Part shown: one piece after another, positions 36,262 to 48,088 of the stretch
How positions within the stretch are numbered: position 1 is the stretch's first letter
Layout of the letters: every line of letters begins with the position of its first letter
Source: Azolla pinnata
Taxonomy: Eukaryota > Streptophyta > Polypodiopsida > Salviniales > Salviniaceae
Assembly (NCBI GenBank): GCA_037176905.1
Contig: JBBBWG010027202.1
Span: forward strand, 1 to 64,000
Reading direction: 5' to 3'
Length of the DNA stretch: 64,000 nt
Position numbers and translations under genes: made by a program
Notes under the pieces: model-generated
Told to the model about the DNA's origin: nothing
The model's input: only the letters and a program-made list of their open reading frames with translations
The model's database searches: none

Positions 36262-37230
36262 TATGCACATACATATGCACGCACATACATACATCAATAC
36301 ACACATAATACGCTATCACATAGCCATCCATCCATCGATACATACATTCATTCACATGCAAACATGCATTTGCATGCGCATCATCCATACGCTTTACATA
36401 AGTACATATACACATGCATACATACATACGCACACACACATGCACACATGCACACACGCATGCATACATGCATACAAACATGCACACACACACATACATA
36501 TACCCACACACGTACGCACATGCGCACGCACATACGTACATACATATACACACGCACACACGCACATACATACATACAGACGTGCGCGCACATGCATACA
36601 TACACACAGATGCACATGCATACATACACACGCACAATGCACATAAACACATGCATACATATATACACACGCACATACGCGCACATACATACATATATAC
36701 ACACACACATACACGCACATACATACGTGCATGCATGCATGTATATGCATAGATATGCACATGCACACACACATGCATGCATGCATATGCATAGATATGC
36801 ACATGCACACACACATGCATGCACATGCACACACGTACGCCACCGACACATACATACACACATACACGCGTCGCAAGCATGCACACATGCATGCACGCAT
36901 CACATGAACGCGCGCGTGCATACATGCACGCATCACATGCATACAGATGCAGACACACATACATACATGCACGCATGCACACGCACATGCATACATGCAT
37001 ACCTATGTACGCACACATACATGCACGCATCACATGCAGGCACGCATGCATACAGATGCACACGCACATACATACATGCACGCATGCATACAGATGCACA
37101 CCCGCACATACATACATGCACGCATGCACATGCACACGCACGCATGCACATGCACACGCACGCATGCATACCTATACGTACGCACACATACATACATAGA
37201 TACATACCGACACACACACACATACATACA
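36262..37230. repeat. CATG/CACA alternating purine-pyrimidine array, first of three
   Basis: Almost a kilobase of CACATACATACATGCATGCA-like sequence with irregular CG steps. It is alternating purine-pyrimidine over long runs. Stop codons are rare, so spurious long open frames rich in His, Thr, Cys, Val, Met and Tyr appear on both strands. It ends nine bases before the start codon of the LHC-like gene. The same kind of array precedes the PEAMT and receptor-kinase genes. Confidence 0.95.
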
Positions 37231-37238
37231 TACATAGA

Positions 37239-40200
37239 ATGGCGATGGCGATGGCGATGGCGATGGCGATGGCTTCTGCTGCAGCTCCTGCTCCACGCCT
37301 CTTCTCGCCCAGGAAGCACCCGTCTTCTTCTCCGCTCTCTGCTGCTGCGCCTTCCTTTCGAGGTTCGACACGTTCCCCTTCCCATCTCCTTCCTTTCTCC
37401 GTGTCTTCAGGCCAGGAATCTGTTTCCTTTATGCCTGGTAACGGTTCGGGATCCGTCCGCTGCTCACTGCCTTCAGTCAATCGATCGATGGTAGACCGAG
37501 GAAGAAGCGCCGCGCGGAAATTCTTCGGAGAGAAGCTCTCCGTGATCAAAATACGCCCCCTGGAAGACCCTGCTTCGATTGTTTTGCTTCGTGTTTGTCT
37601 CGTTCTTCGTCCTTTTCTGCATATTAGTCTAGTTCTCTGCGCCCAGTATTCAAGAGTGGACGGGCTTACATAGATAATGCTCCAATCCCGTTGACGATCT
37701 CTCCTACATGGAGTTGTCAGTAGATTCAATGACGGGCGGGTATGAATCGTACAAATTGCGATAGAATGCTGTGGATGTGAAGCTAATCCAGTGACACAAC
37801 AAGGGAACCCTGTCGTACACTCGTAACTTAGGCAGCGCAGCACTGCGAATGATATATTGGATACATGAGTGAAATCTTTCTCTTTGCGGAGATTTTCGTC
37901 CGGTTTCGAGTGACCAAGTGCATCTCGTGCACATGTTTTTGCAGTTATGGATTTTCAGTTGTATCAGTCTGAAACTCAAATCGGAGGTTTTAGGTTCGAG
38001 ATGAGTGTGAAGAGACAAGTAACGGACAAAACTGACTAATGCTGATAAGTTTTGTGATGGTCCACCCGCGTTATTATCTTTTGTCACTTCAAATGATGTT
38101 TTCTTTTTGTAATCATGTTTGCAAATCTTGATCATCCTGAATAGCAGCAATGGGCAAAGAAGACTGTGGTTGTTACAGCCTAGTGTTGGCTCTCGCTGCC
38201 TATTGAAGCTTCCATTCTTGATGAAGATGTTTTTCCCTAAAGTATATGCATGTTTCCTGTGCATATGCTCTAAATATTACATATATTCATCTGTCATAAT
38301 TGTGAAAGACCGTTACCTGGTTTTGGTTATCAAGCTGCGAATAAGAAAGTTGTGGCAGAAATTCATATAGAGAACATCACTCTGCAGTATCTATCAAGCC
38401 GCAGAGAAGACATTATTGCAGAAATTTGTATAGATAGCATCACATTACAGCATTTATCAAGCTTCAGATTAGACATTATCTCAGAATTTTGTATTGATAA
38501 CGTCATTCTGCAGTATCTATTAAGCTGTGGATAAGATATTATAGTAGAAGTTCATATCGATAACATCACTCTGCAGTTTCTGTGGTCAACTGTGCTTACA
38601 ACAAAACTGAGCTAGTTTAACTTGCAAAAGCATAATGCAGTGTAGAATCGGAACTTCCTTGCATTTATCATGGTGTGGGTTGAAATTCCCTCATTGGTTT
38701 CTAGGATCTTCTGTTTAAAACCATGCCTTTGGAATTTTCATATTCATCATTTATTCAAATGATCTTCTTAAATGAGTGATTACTAGGCATTGTAGAAATT
38801 GTGACTCTTTCCTACATATGACGAAACCAAAGGGCTTTTTGCTTTCCTTCACCGTTGTATTTCATTGCTAGTTACATTTCAAATAAATAGGTCATTTTAA
38901 TCTGTTCTCACAGAGATTCCTAAAGGATCCATATTTTATTTTATGGTGTGCAATAGTATATATGATTAACATAATTAACGTTTTCTCAAGTATTTAGCAA
39001 ATAAAAAGAACAGGCATTCAATCCACTAATCTGCAACGTGTTTAACCTCATTATTTCATTACACATGTACGCTGCCTGTACCAAAGCTAACATGCCTAAC
39101 CACCATGAACCAAGCGCAGAAGGGATGTGGAAGATGCTACAGTTGGTGGAAAGAATTGGCTAAGCTGTTGCGAAAGAGTTTTTTCACACCCCAAATAGTA
39201 GCAAAGGAAAGAGCTGAACACAAGTGACGGTGACTAGGCACTCAGAGGTATGGAAGATGTCACCAAGACGAGTGGAGAAGGAACCAACCGAATCATCATC
39301 GAGAAACATGACAAGGACAACTTTCTGATATGGAAATATTACCCAAGCAATTGTCTGTTATGGGAGATGGTTCTTGCCAATGGTCAGAAGGGGATTTGGA
39401 GAATCCATCTGTGCTACATGCAACCCATCCAAGAATTAATCAACTAACTCAAGGCCAAGAAGGATATGTGCTTGTTACTGGGCTGTAATAGCTACTACAG
39501 AGTGTATGAACCCAGAGCAACTGTGTATATCATCCATTGTTTACAGTTCGTTTTGAATTGCCATTTTCATGGTTTACAGGAGTTTCTTGTGTAAGTCCGT
39601 TTTTGAGGTTTATAGGAGAGATCCGGGGATCATTAAATCTTCCTTACCAGCTGTTTTCTCTGAATACCCCTCTCCATAAATGGAAGAATGGGTGTTTTCT
39701 GTATTCAAGCACCATGTCTACCTCTCATGAGGATAGTCAAATCATCAAATTTTCAATGGTTAGATGCTTATGGCATTTTTTCTGCGTGTTTTCTTTACTC
39801 TTTTCTCCTGTTTATAGGAAGACAAGGATTGCTACAAGCACCACATCTACCTCTCATTAGGACAGTCAAACCTCAGCTCATCCAGGTAGATATGAAAAGT
39901 TTCTTTAATGAGTGTGACATTTGATGCCATGTAATTCAAGCCTGATTTCTGGGCCTTTCAAAATCCAGACTGTGGCTAGCTCAAAATCAAAGGAAGTGAA
40001 TATGGTAGATCCAATTGAAGCAAAACGGCTTGCGGTCGAGCAAATGCAGAAACTACAAGCAAAAGCTTTGTATAAAGTGAGGAGGCATAGATAACTTACT
40101 GTGGACTCTTCCTGAGCCCACAAAGAACTGTCTCATGTGGGTTATATGTTTGTGCAGAGACAACGAGTGGTTGAGGCAGTTAATGGTGGGTGGGCAGTGA

Positions 40201-40403
40201 TAGGCCTGACGGCAGGCCTTGTGATTGAAGGATACACTGGAAAGAACATATTGTATCAAGTACGTATGTTTATATGCCTCATTGACTCAAAACCTGATGC
40301 ATCAAAATGGTTAGGAATCAATGCAAAGCTGGTTATTTTGTTGATATAGGTCGCAGTTTATCTCCATCTTCTAGCTGATGCGTTGGATATATACTTCCCG
40401 TGA
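37239..40403 (+). CDS. LHC-like one-helix protein (LIL/SEP/OHP type), chloroplast
   Basis: Five exons give 176 residues: 37239-37437, 39818-39885, 39969-40076, 40158-40259, 40350-40403. Frames join. The first exon donor (GTAACG) is my best choice, and GTTCGA at 37365 would also keep frame. The N-terminus is Ala/Ser/Pro/Arg-rich, as in a chloroplast transit peptide. It begins with six MA repeats from an ATGGCG hexamer array. The conserved part is EAVNGGWAVIGLTAGLVIEG with YTGKNILYQ after it. This resembles the chlorophyll-binding E-x-x-N-G-R-x-A-M-x-G helix of light-harvesting proteins, so the product is probably a single-span thylakoid protein handling pigments or photoprotection. Val replaces the usual Met and Gly the usual Arg. 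Intron 1 is 2.4 kb and contains a minisatellite and a decayed copy of exon 2. The exact subfamily is not assigned. Confidence 0.68.
38345..38585. repeat. Four tandem units of about 61 bp in intron 1 of the LHC-like gene
   Basis: Each unit contains GCAGAAATT-ATATAGA, CATCACTCTGCAGTATCTAT and AAGC-GCAGA-AAGACATTAT-like segments. Four diverged copies follow one another. Confidence 0.85.
39640..39765 (+). repeat. Decayed tandem copy of LHC-like exon 2
   Basis: TCAAGCACCATGTCTACCTC, TCATGAGGATAGTCAAATCA and flanks match the real exon 2 region (39832-39900, CAAGCACCACATCTACCTCT). The upstream copy lacks the AG acceptor and GT donor positions that bound exon 2, so it is probably not spliced in. Confidence 0.6.
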
Positions 40404-43400
40404 GGAGTGTCATAGTAAGGCGAATCATCGGGGAAGTTATCTGATGATCTGACTCAAAACAAATCCAATATGCTGGCTAATATGAGAAAACACATTATCA
40501 AAAACTCGATTGATGGTTCTCTGTTAATGTATACTTTGTATCTTCCTGCACAATCTTGCCATAGCCATTTTCTTCTCCTCCCTAGAGTTCACTTACTTGT
40601 AGTAAACATTCTTTGTGGGGAGGTCTGGTATGTAAATAACTTCTGAAGATTGTTAAGATCTAAAGTTTCAATCTGAGCGTGTGTATGCAGAAGCTGCTAG
40701 TAACCATGTCCTCCATGTCGACGTGGCACAACCATCAGAATCGATGATTAATCAGGATAACACTGTTCTCAAGCTAGTGGTGTTGCAGCTTGTTGATTCA
40801 TGATCACTAAGGGATCACACCGGTGGCTCTCAATCAGTTGTCTTTCCCAAATTCAGGAGCATTGCTGTTCAAATTCTCTAAATTTTAATCCCATGATCAA
40901 TGAGGAAGTTCTTCCAGGTACCCCAAATTCTGCGAGTTTTCCTTCAATTTTCACTCTTTTACTCTATAATTCATTTGGTTTTCACAGCCAAATGGGGGTC
41001 AACCTGGCCATTCCACTTGCTTCTGCTTTTGTTCCTAGAAGCCATCTTTCTTCAATGATTAATCAGGTCACGGAGGAAATCTGTAACCTCGTCTCGACAT
41101 TATGTCCGAAACCCTACCCTAATCCCAACCTCTTGCCTTGGATTCCTGCGTGATTTCGAACCCGTTTCCAGTTCATCGGATGAGTGATGTTTACATTACA
41201 TTCTACAATCACTCATCGGCTTGTGAACAACATCTGCGAGTTTCAAAGGCAAAAGCCATTTTGGTACACCAATTCATATCTTATAAACCACAAAACCTGA
41301 GATATTTGATTTGACGGCGAATTCTATGCACCTCATCATCAAGTCTATACTTGATGATGGGTTGTCTTTTAAAGTAAGTAATCTGTGATTCTATGCCCTT
41401 ATGAGGTCGCTTGTCACTCTCCAGGAAGAGAATAGTGCAAAAGGTTGATAGCACTATTCCTACATAGGGCCATTGCAATTAATAGATGAAGTCAGACGCA
41501 AGAGCAATCAAGTGCAAATGCAATTTGAGTTTCTTCTTCGCATAGATGGAAGCCAATTTGGGAATTAGTAAGTTTAAATCTGTTGTGGTACATATGGGAA
41601 AAGCAAGGCCCTTCAACTTAGTACCAGCCTTTGTGTTAGAGACATTTTGGACAAAGATAGTCCACACCTAAACTCTGATGCAATAACAATCAGGAGATCA
41701 AGCTTTGGAAAGCAATGGAGAAAGATAAACTTGACAGAATTCATTAAGCCTGAAGCCAAAATGGGAATTTAACCCTCTTAAATGATTGTTTCTCCCACAT
41801 GGAAGGGCTATGTAGACAGGATTGTATAAAGAAGGAAAGGGTGAGGGATATAATAGTGACACGACTATCGGAATCTCCCATTTGATCACTATCTCATATG
41901 TTTAGAGTAATTTAATATCGGACTCATCTTGAGGATGTAAACCCAAATGGTGTTTCAAACATGATACAAAGAAATCATTGTTTTATCATAATTTGTATTT
42001 TAGTTATGTCATAATTATCATACATATCTTTCGAAACAGAATCTTTCTTTGGTCAAGATAATCTTTCTTTTGTAATGCATATCGTTCAAAATATATAAGA
42101 ACAAATGAGAAAAGAATGAGGTGGATAACTAAATATATATAACGTTAAGTTATTTTTTAAGACTCAACCGTTGCTTCATGATGCCATAACGGTTTTGACC
42201 TCTGTTTAATCGAAAGAATTAATTAATGGTGAGAATTAGTTGAGTTATATCTCATTGTTGGGGTGTCGGATTTTAATCTTGTGATTGGAAAACTCTCAAT
42301 AAGAGCTACACATAGACATGAAGCATTTATAAACTAGTTGTATATAAAAAACTAATGCGAAAAATGACATTGATCATGGGTGAGGAAACTAGGTCTAATC
42401 ATTTCTTTGTTCAAACCAAGCTGAGGAGCATTTTGAATTGTATCTCACTTCAAAAGTGTCATTTGATCGCATAAATATTCTTTGGAAAGCTCTTGATGAG
42501 AGTAATATAGTGATGAGAAACACGTACTAATCAAGCAAAAAACAATAAAAATTGTATCACAAATAAGAAAGTCGGGATTCATTGAACATTGCTCTACGTC
42601 AAATATTTAAAAAACATTATCTATTAAAAAGCAATGTAATTCATGGCAAATGAATTGATGGTTTCTTGTAGATTATTGTATTGACAAGCAAATGAATACT
42701 TGAGCTCTCAAATGTAATTGGTGATTTCATTTAAATGTTCAAGAAGTGGATGACGTGGTTTTTTAGTGATCCTTAACAATTGAGAGAATTTGAAGATGTT
42801 AAGCTTTAGTTAGGCATTCCCCCAAGTTATATTCCGATTTTGGGGAAGTTTTGAGGCATAAGAGTGTTAGGTAGAGTTTCACTAATAAAAGTAAATATTG
42901 TCAAGACATAGTGACATATGATGTTGAGAATCCAACTTTGAACCTCACCTCTAAAAGATGTATGACCACCATTTAAAATACAAGATAATATACATTTAAA
43001 ATGATCTAAAATATACTTTCCAGATTAGTGCTTGACCTTTCAATATATGCACTTGTAGTAATTACCTCTTTGATTGAAATCTGAAAGGAATCCAATGCCA
43101 ATTCCTAAGATATCAATCTAGCCATCTATTTTAACTTTATATATTCATATTTATGTTTATGCTCCAATGTCATTGCTAGTTTCTTGAGCTTGTGGCATTG
43201 TGCTCCTAGTTTGTGGTTAGTGTGCCCATAACAATAGCAAATAATTCTTTTTGATTAAATTGGTGTTTAATGAAAAGTAGAACATGCTTATTTTCAAGTC
43301 GCTATTAATGCATCATATCATTTTTTTATGGTTACATTATCATGTCTCTCAAATAAAGCAATAACTGATAATAATGTATGTAAGCTAAATACAAGTCATT

Positions 43401-43490
43401 AGAAATATCACATTGAAGTTCACATTATTAATTATCATTTATGTAAAGTTATATGCATTCAAAAGAGTAATTAGAAATAAGTTTATCTTT
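40404..43490. other. Intergenic, includes 3' flank of the LHC-like gene
   Basis: No supported gene. Composition becomes AT-rich after 41.9 kb. Small open frames show no recognisable domain. Confidence 0.5.
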
Positions 43491-43499
43491 ATATTCATT

Positions 43500-44160
43500 T
43501 ATAATTAATAGAGAGTTAGGATCACGTGGATGTTTCGTTTTCCTTACTTAATATATGTGTTCACTCAAGTGCTAAAGATTTAAAATGTTCCTAGTAAGTG
43601 TTATTTTGTACATTTATAATGTGTATTTTCTTTCTAAGTTCAAAGTGACTCACATCATAATAAGATAAAAAGTCATATTAACATTTAATGGTATCAAGAA
43701 TATATGATATAAAAAAATATGCTAGATATTCAATTGGTATTAGAGCCAACTTCAAGAGTACCAAGTATAAAACCAATGCGAGTTTGCACTATACGTCCAT
43801 TTGAGAAGCAACTTAAAATGTAGTTGAAAAGCAAATAAAAAACAAGAGAACTACATTCCTTCTCCCACAGACAAGCCATAATACTAAATACTCTCTAGTT
43901 AATGAGGTTCTAGGTGGTGAGACGACATTCACTACTGGTTGCAAGACTTTAGTGTCACAATACTTCACACAACCCTCCCCATGAGTGGCTTTCAAACTAT
44001 TCATGAGAACCTTGTGGCGATGACCAACTTGTGTGATAGTACTTACCACAAATGGTGTACAAGGTATCCATTGTCAGAAATATTGAGATATATACTCTTA
44101 TTAATGTTGTCAGGAACCTCATGGTATGAGTGATCTAGCATGTTATACACTATTTAATAC
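43500..44160 (+). mobile_element. Possible Copia-type fossil around a primer-site-like motif
   Basis: AATTGGTATTAGAGCC at 43733 closely resembles the initiator-tRNA-Met primer-binding site of Ty1/Copia elements. The preceding 200 bases could be the end of an LTR. No domain can be read after it. If real, it is old and broken, and its extent is a guess. Confidence 0.35.
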
Positions 44161-46620
44161 ATTGAGATGAGAAGAACCTGGTGGTGACCCAAATGATATA
44201 TTGCGGCTTCGCTTGGGTCAACATAAATGAGTATAATGGGCTCTTGGTGGCAAGGCATGCCACGAAAATAATAATGGATATAGTTAGACGTAAGAATGAG
44301 AACGATAGAAAACGTTAATCTAATAATGTTGGCATTATATGAGGTGTGGCAAAGCTTCATTATTAACAATTAATTTGTGTAATTTGTTAACTCTTCAACT
44401 TTAATTTAACTTCGTTTAACTTGTTTTATATTGTGTATCTAACTAATTATGACCCTTATTAAAGAGCTTTTTGTGTACAAAGGTTAGACCTGAATTTCCA
44501 TCCTAACAAGGCCTTTCTTAGTAGGGAGCTTTTGTGTGACCAAGGCATAACTTGTGTTTACCTTATCAATCAATGAAAAGACTAAATCTCAAACATGGAT
44601 TTGATATCATGAAGCTAAACATTTGTGAGGTAAATATATAACATATGGCCATGCGTAAATCTTAATGCCAGATATGCACTATTTCGAATTGAAAGCATAA
44701 GTACGGAGTAAAATGACATGTAAGATTCAAGAAATGAATCAAGTGCAATGCTTATAACAAGTTTCAAATCAAATATCAAAAACATTTATTAATTGTTCAC
44801 GAATATCTTAAATCTGTATGAGATGCTCTGGTATATCTTAGGTCATGACATGACATCTCCTTTAAACAATTGATCATCAAGTTTCTTCATAAAGTTTGGA
44901 AATGCCTTTGAAAGCTTGCTTATAAATTCTCAAGTTGCGCCTTTGATTCATATGACACAAACAATTAATAAAAAGTGCGATTTCTGACTTTTTTCTTTTG
45001 GTTATCAAGGATATAATCGGCACCTAAATTAACTTTTACAAAACCATCCATCACATGTTTATAATTTAACAAACATTTCTTTAATATAATAACATTGAGC
45101 ACGAGATGTATGTCATTTCTTATTGGTAAATCTATTATGGACCACAATATCTTGGTGATAATTTAGGTAAGTTAATAATAAGCCCAATGTAATGAACATT
45201 AATAGATATATTTGTACACCCACTTCAAAAGTTCTAAGAGCACGTTTCTGGCAAGTGAGACACATAGATTTTGACAGCTTATTCTAATAATAAATCGAGC
45301 TGATAGTTAAACCCCATAATTGAGCTCAAACAAGGAAACTTTGGTTGTAAACCAACTCTATTAATGACGAATAATTGTTTTAATCATTTTGACGAATAGA
45401 CATATATGGCCTCAAACATATGTTCAGACACCTTGGTGAGCAGCTTGTGGCATGCAAGCTAAGTATATCTATCCATCCCCTGGCCCACACACATGGCCAT
45501 GTATGCATGGCCTCATGACACATGTCTTGAATGCATGGCCTCATGCTGCTATCGCATCTATCTTGAGGCTGTCGTCACTTCATATGCCAGTTCATGTTCG
45601 TTCTAAGTCCCATGCAAAGTATGCTGCAACAGGAATCTGAGAGTGACATATGTAGAGTAACTCGAAGAGATCCGGGGAAGAAACAGTAAATCAAATCCTC
45701 GCCCAAGTTGAGTTGAGGAATACTTTCTGGGGGATAGCAAAGAGAGCTGACAAAATAGCAGTCCAGAGGATGCTTTGGATCAAGCAGGGGAGACTCGTAA
45801 TTCACAGCTAACTCGAAAGAGCTTCCTCGAGCGGTTTAGGGTTCCTGCTCCATAGCTAGGCATTAAACCCTAAACCATTCCGGAGGCCCTAAGGGGATTC
45901 CTTCAGAATCTATTCACCAGAATGGCCAGTTGGAAAAAGCCGAAAGTGACCAACAGCTCCAGTACACCCCCGACTTGCCAGTTATGGCTAGAACCAAAGA
46001 AAGTTGTGCCCCCTGCTCTTTTCAGTTTTGTCGCTTTTCCGCATCTCGGCGCCCCAGCTCCACCTCCCCATTCACAAACAGTGAATCAGGACCGTAACTT
46101 TATCGAGAAGATTCCGTATGCTCTTTCTTCCGGGGATGAGCTCCCTCGAACCCTCACTGATTCCCATGGATTCACTCCCCCACGTCGAGGCCATCTTGTG
46201 GGGTCAGGGATGCATTGCATAATGAAATCGAAGCCATCTTCACGGGGGGGGGGAGAGAAATGGAGAAAGTTGGGAACCAGAGGATGCTTATCGAGCATCT
46301 GCAGATAAAGGCCCATGAACTGGATATATCACACCAACTCTGGGGAAAGCTCTGTAGAGGCTGGGAAGAAGACTGCAGCAAGTCGGGAGCGGAATGACGC
46401 TCTGGACGATCGTTCTTGCGTTAGTTAACGGGCGAGCTACAATCTGCAGAGAGGGTGGTTGTTGGCATTTTAGCCAGATCGAGATGTCGGGGCAGTCGAA
46501 GCTGCTCAGCAAACAGCTGCTACTATGCTCTTATCGTTGCTTGCTACTGCATCTTCTTCTTCTGCTGTTGCTTCTTCTTCCTTCTTCTTCTTCTGCTCGT
46601 GCTTACTACGGCTTCTCGAT
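44161..46620. other. Intergenic, one uncharacterised open frame
   Basis: Mostly AT-rich and empty to 45.4 kb. A 128-codon plus-strand open frame at 45922-46308 in a GC-richer stretch has a Pro-rich middle, no recognised domain and an equally open antisense frame. I do not call it a gene. TTC/TGC triplets occur at 46548-46600. Confidence 0.45.
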
Positions 46621-46629
46621 GCAGCTTGC

Positions 46630-47455
46630 TACCATCTGATGCACACATACATGCATGCACACATCCTCGCATGCACACATGCATGCATGCATCCATCCCA
46701 TCCACACACACACATGCATGCATGCATCCATCCCATCCACCCACACACATGCATGCATGCACAACGCATCCACACATGCACACAGCCATGCATCCATCCA
46801 TCCACCCACCCACGCACACATGCATGCATGCATAACACATCCATACATGCACACATGCATGCATACAGGCATGCATGCATCCATCCATCCACCCACACAC
46901 ACATGCATGCATGCGCGCACGCATCCATACATGCACACATGCACGCAAGCATACATCCATCCACACACACACATGCAGGCATGCACGCACACATCCATGC
47001 ATGCACACATGCATGCATCCATCCATGCACACACGTATGCAAGCATACATCCATCCACACACGCGCACATACATACATGCACACACGCACGCAGCGCACG
47101 TGCAACGCACATGCATGCAACGCACATGCAAACAAGCATACATACTCACATGTAGGCATGCATAGCACGCGACGCATGCATGCACATTCACATGCATAGC
47201 ACGCCACGCATACATGTACACAGACATGCATGCACACACACACGTGCACACACAGCGCCCACACGCACGCACACATGCATACACACATGCATGCATACAT
47301 ACGTACGCACACATACATGCGACGCATGCACATTCACATGCACGCACGCATACAGACATGCACGCACACATGCATGCACGCATGCATGCATGCGCACATA
47401 CATACATAGAAAAAAAGCATGCATGCATGCACACATACATACATAGAAAAAAAAA
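46630..47455. repeat. CATG/CACA array, second of three
   Basis: About 0.8 kb of CACATGCATGCATGCATCCA-like sequence with CCATCCATCCAC variants in the first half and more CG steps in the second. It ends with two CATACATAGAAAAAAA tails (47397-47450) about 300 bases before the PEAMT start codon. Confidence 0.95.
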
Positions 47456-47514
47456 GCACATGTTGGTTTATATTTATTTTCTTCTATTTTATTTTCCATT
47501 TTTTATTTTTCAAC

Positions 47515-48088
47515 CTCCTCCTCCTTCTTCTTCTTCTTCTTCGTCGTCGTTCTTCATCTTCTTCCCTTCTTCCCTTCTTCTTCTTCTTCTTCCTTCTTCT
47601 TCAGATTGTCGCTTGCTGCAGAAGGCGAAGGAGCAGATCATTCCGAGAGCTTCTCCTCCACCATATCCTCCTCCTCCTCCTCCTCCTCCTTCGCCTTCGC
47701 CTTCCTCTGCCGTTTGCTGTTTCCGCCATATCCACTTCTTCTCAAGCCTCGTGTTGAAACCATGGAAACAACTCGGCATCCCATCCTGGATTCCTCAGGT
47801 ATCGATTCCCTTCTCTACTGCTTCTGCCCCCCTCCCGCTCCTCCTCCGTCATCACCATCATCGTCATCATCATCTTCCTCTTCTTCCTCTTCTTCATCAT
47901 CTTCGTCTTCGTCATCATCTTGTTGTTGTTCTTCTTCTTCTTCTTCTTCTTCTTCTTCTTCTTCTTCTTCTTCTTCTTCGTCATCTTCTTGTTCTTGTCC
48001 TCCTTCTCCTCTTCCTCCTCCTCCTTCTTCTTCTTCTTCTTCTTCTTCTTCTTCTTCTTCTTCTTCTTCTTCTTCTTCTACGACAAAT
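47515..48088 (+). repeat. Polypyrimidine CTT/CCT tracts around PEAMT exon 1
   Basis: Two blocks of CTT, CCT and CGT triplets flank the first coding exon: 47515-47600 with 47660-47700 in the leader, and 47860-48085 within intron 1. The second block makes up most of the 357-bp intron 1. The tract merges with the intron's own 3' pyrimidine tract. Confidence 0.9.

Noticed and set aside
36239-37494. Long open frames on both strands through the CATG/CACA arrays (also at 46525-47461 and 61239-62613)
   Set aside because: They are overlapping frames of low-complexity repeat with few possible stops. They exist in several frames at once and encode His/Thr or Cys/Val/Met runs with no domain.
39250-39447. 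Short frame with a DKDNFLIWK-type motif reminiscent of Copia gag
   Set aside because: One weak motif in the intron of the LHC-like gene is not enough for a family call.
45922-46308. 128-codon plus-strand frame in a GC-richer island
   Set aside because: It is Pro-rich with no domain and has open frames on both strands, so it is not distinguishable from chance.
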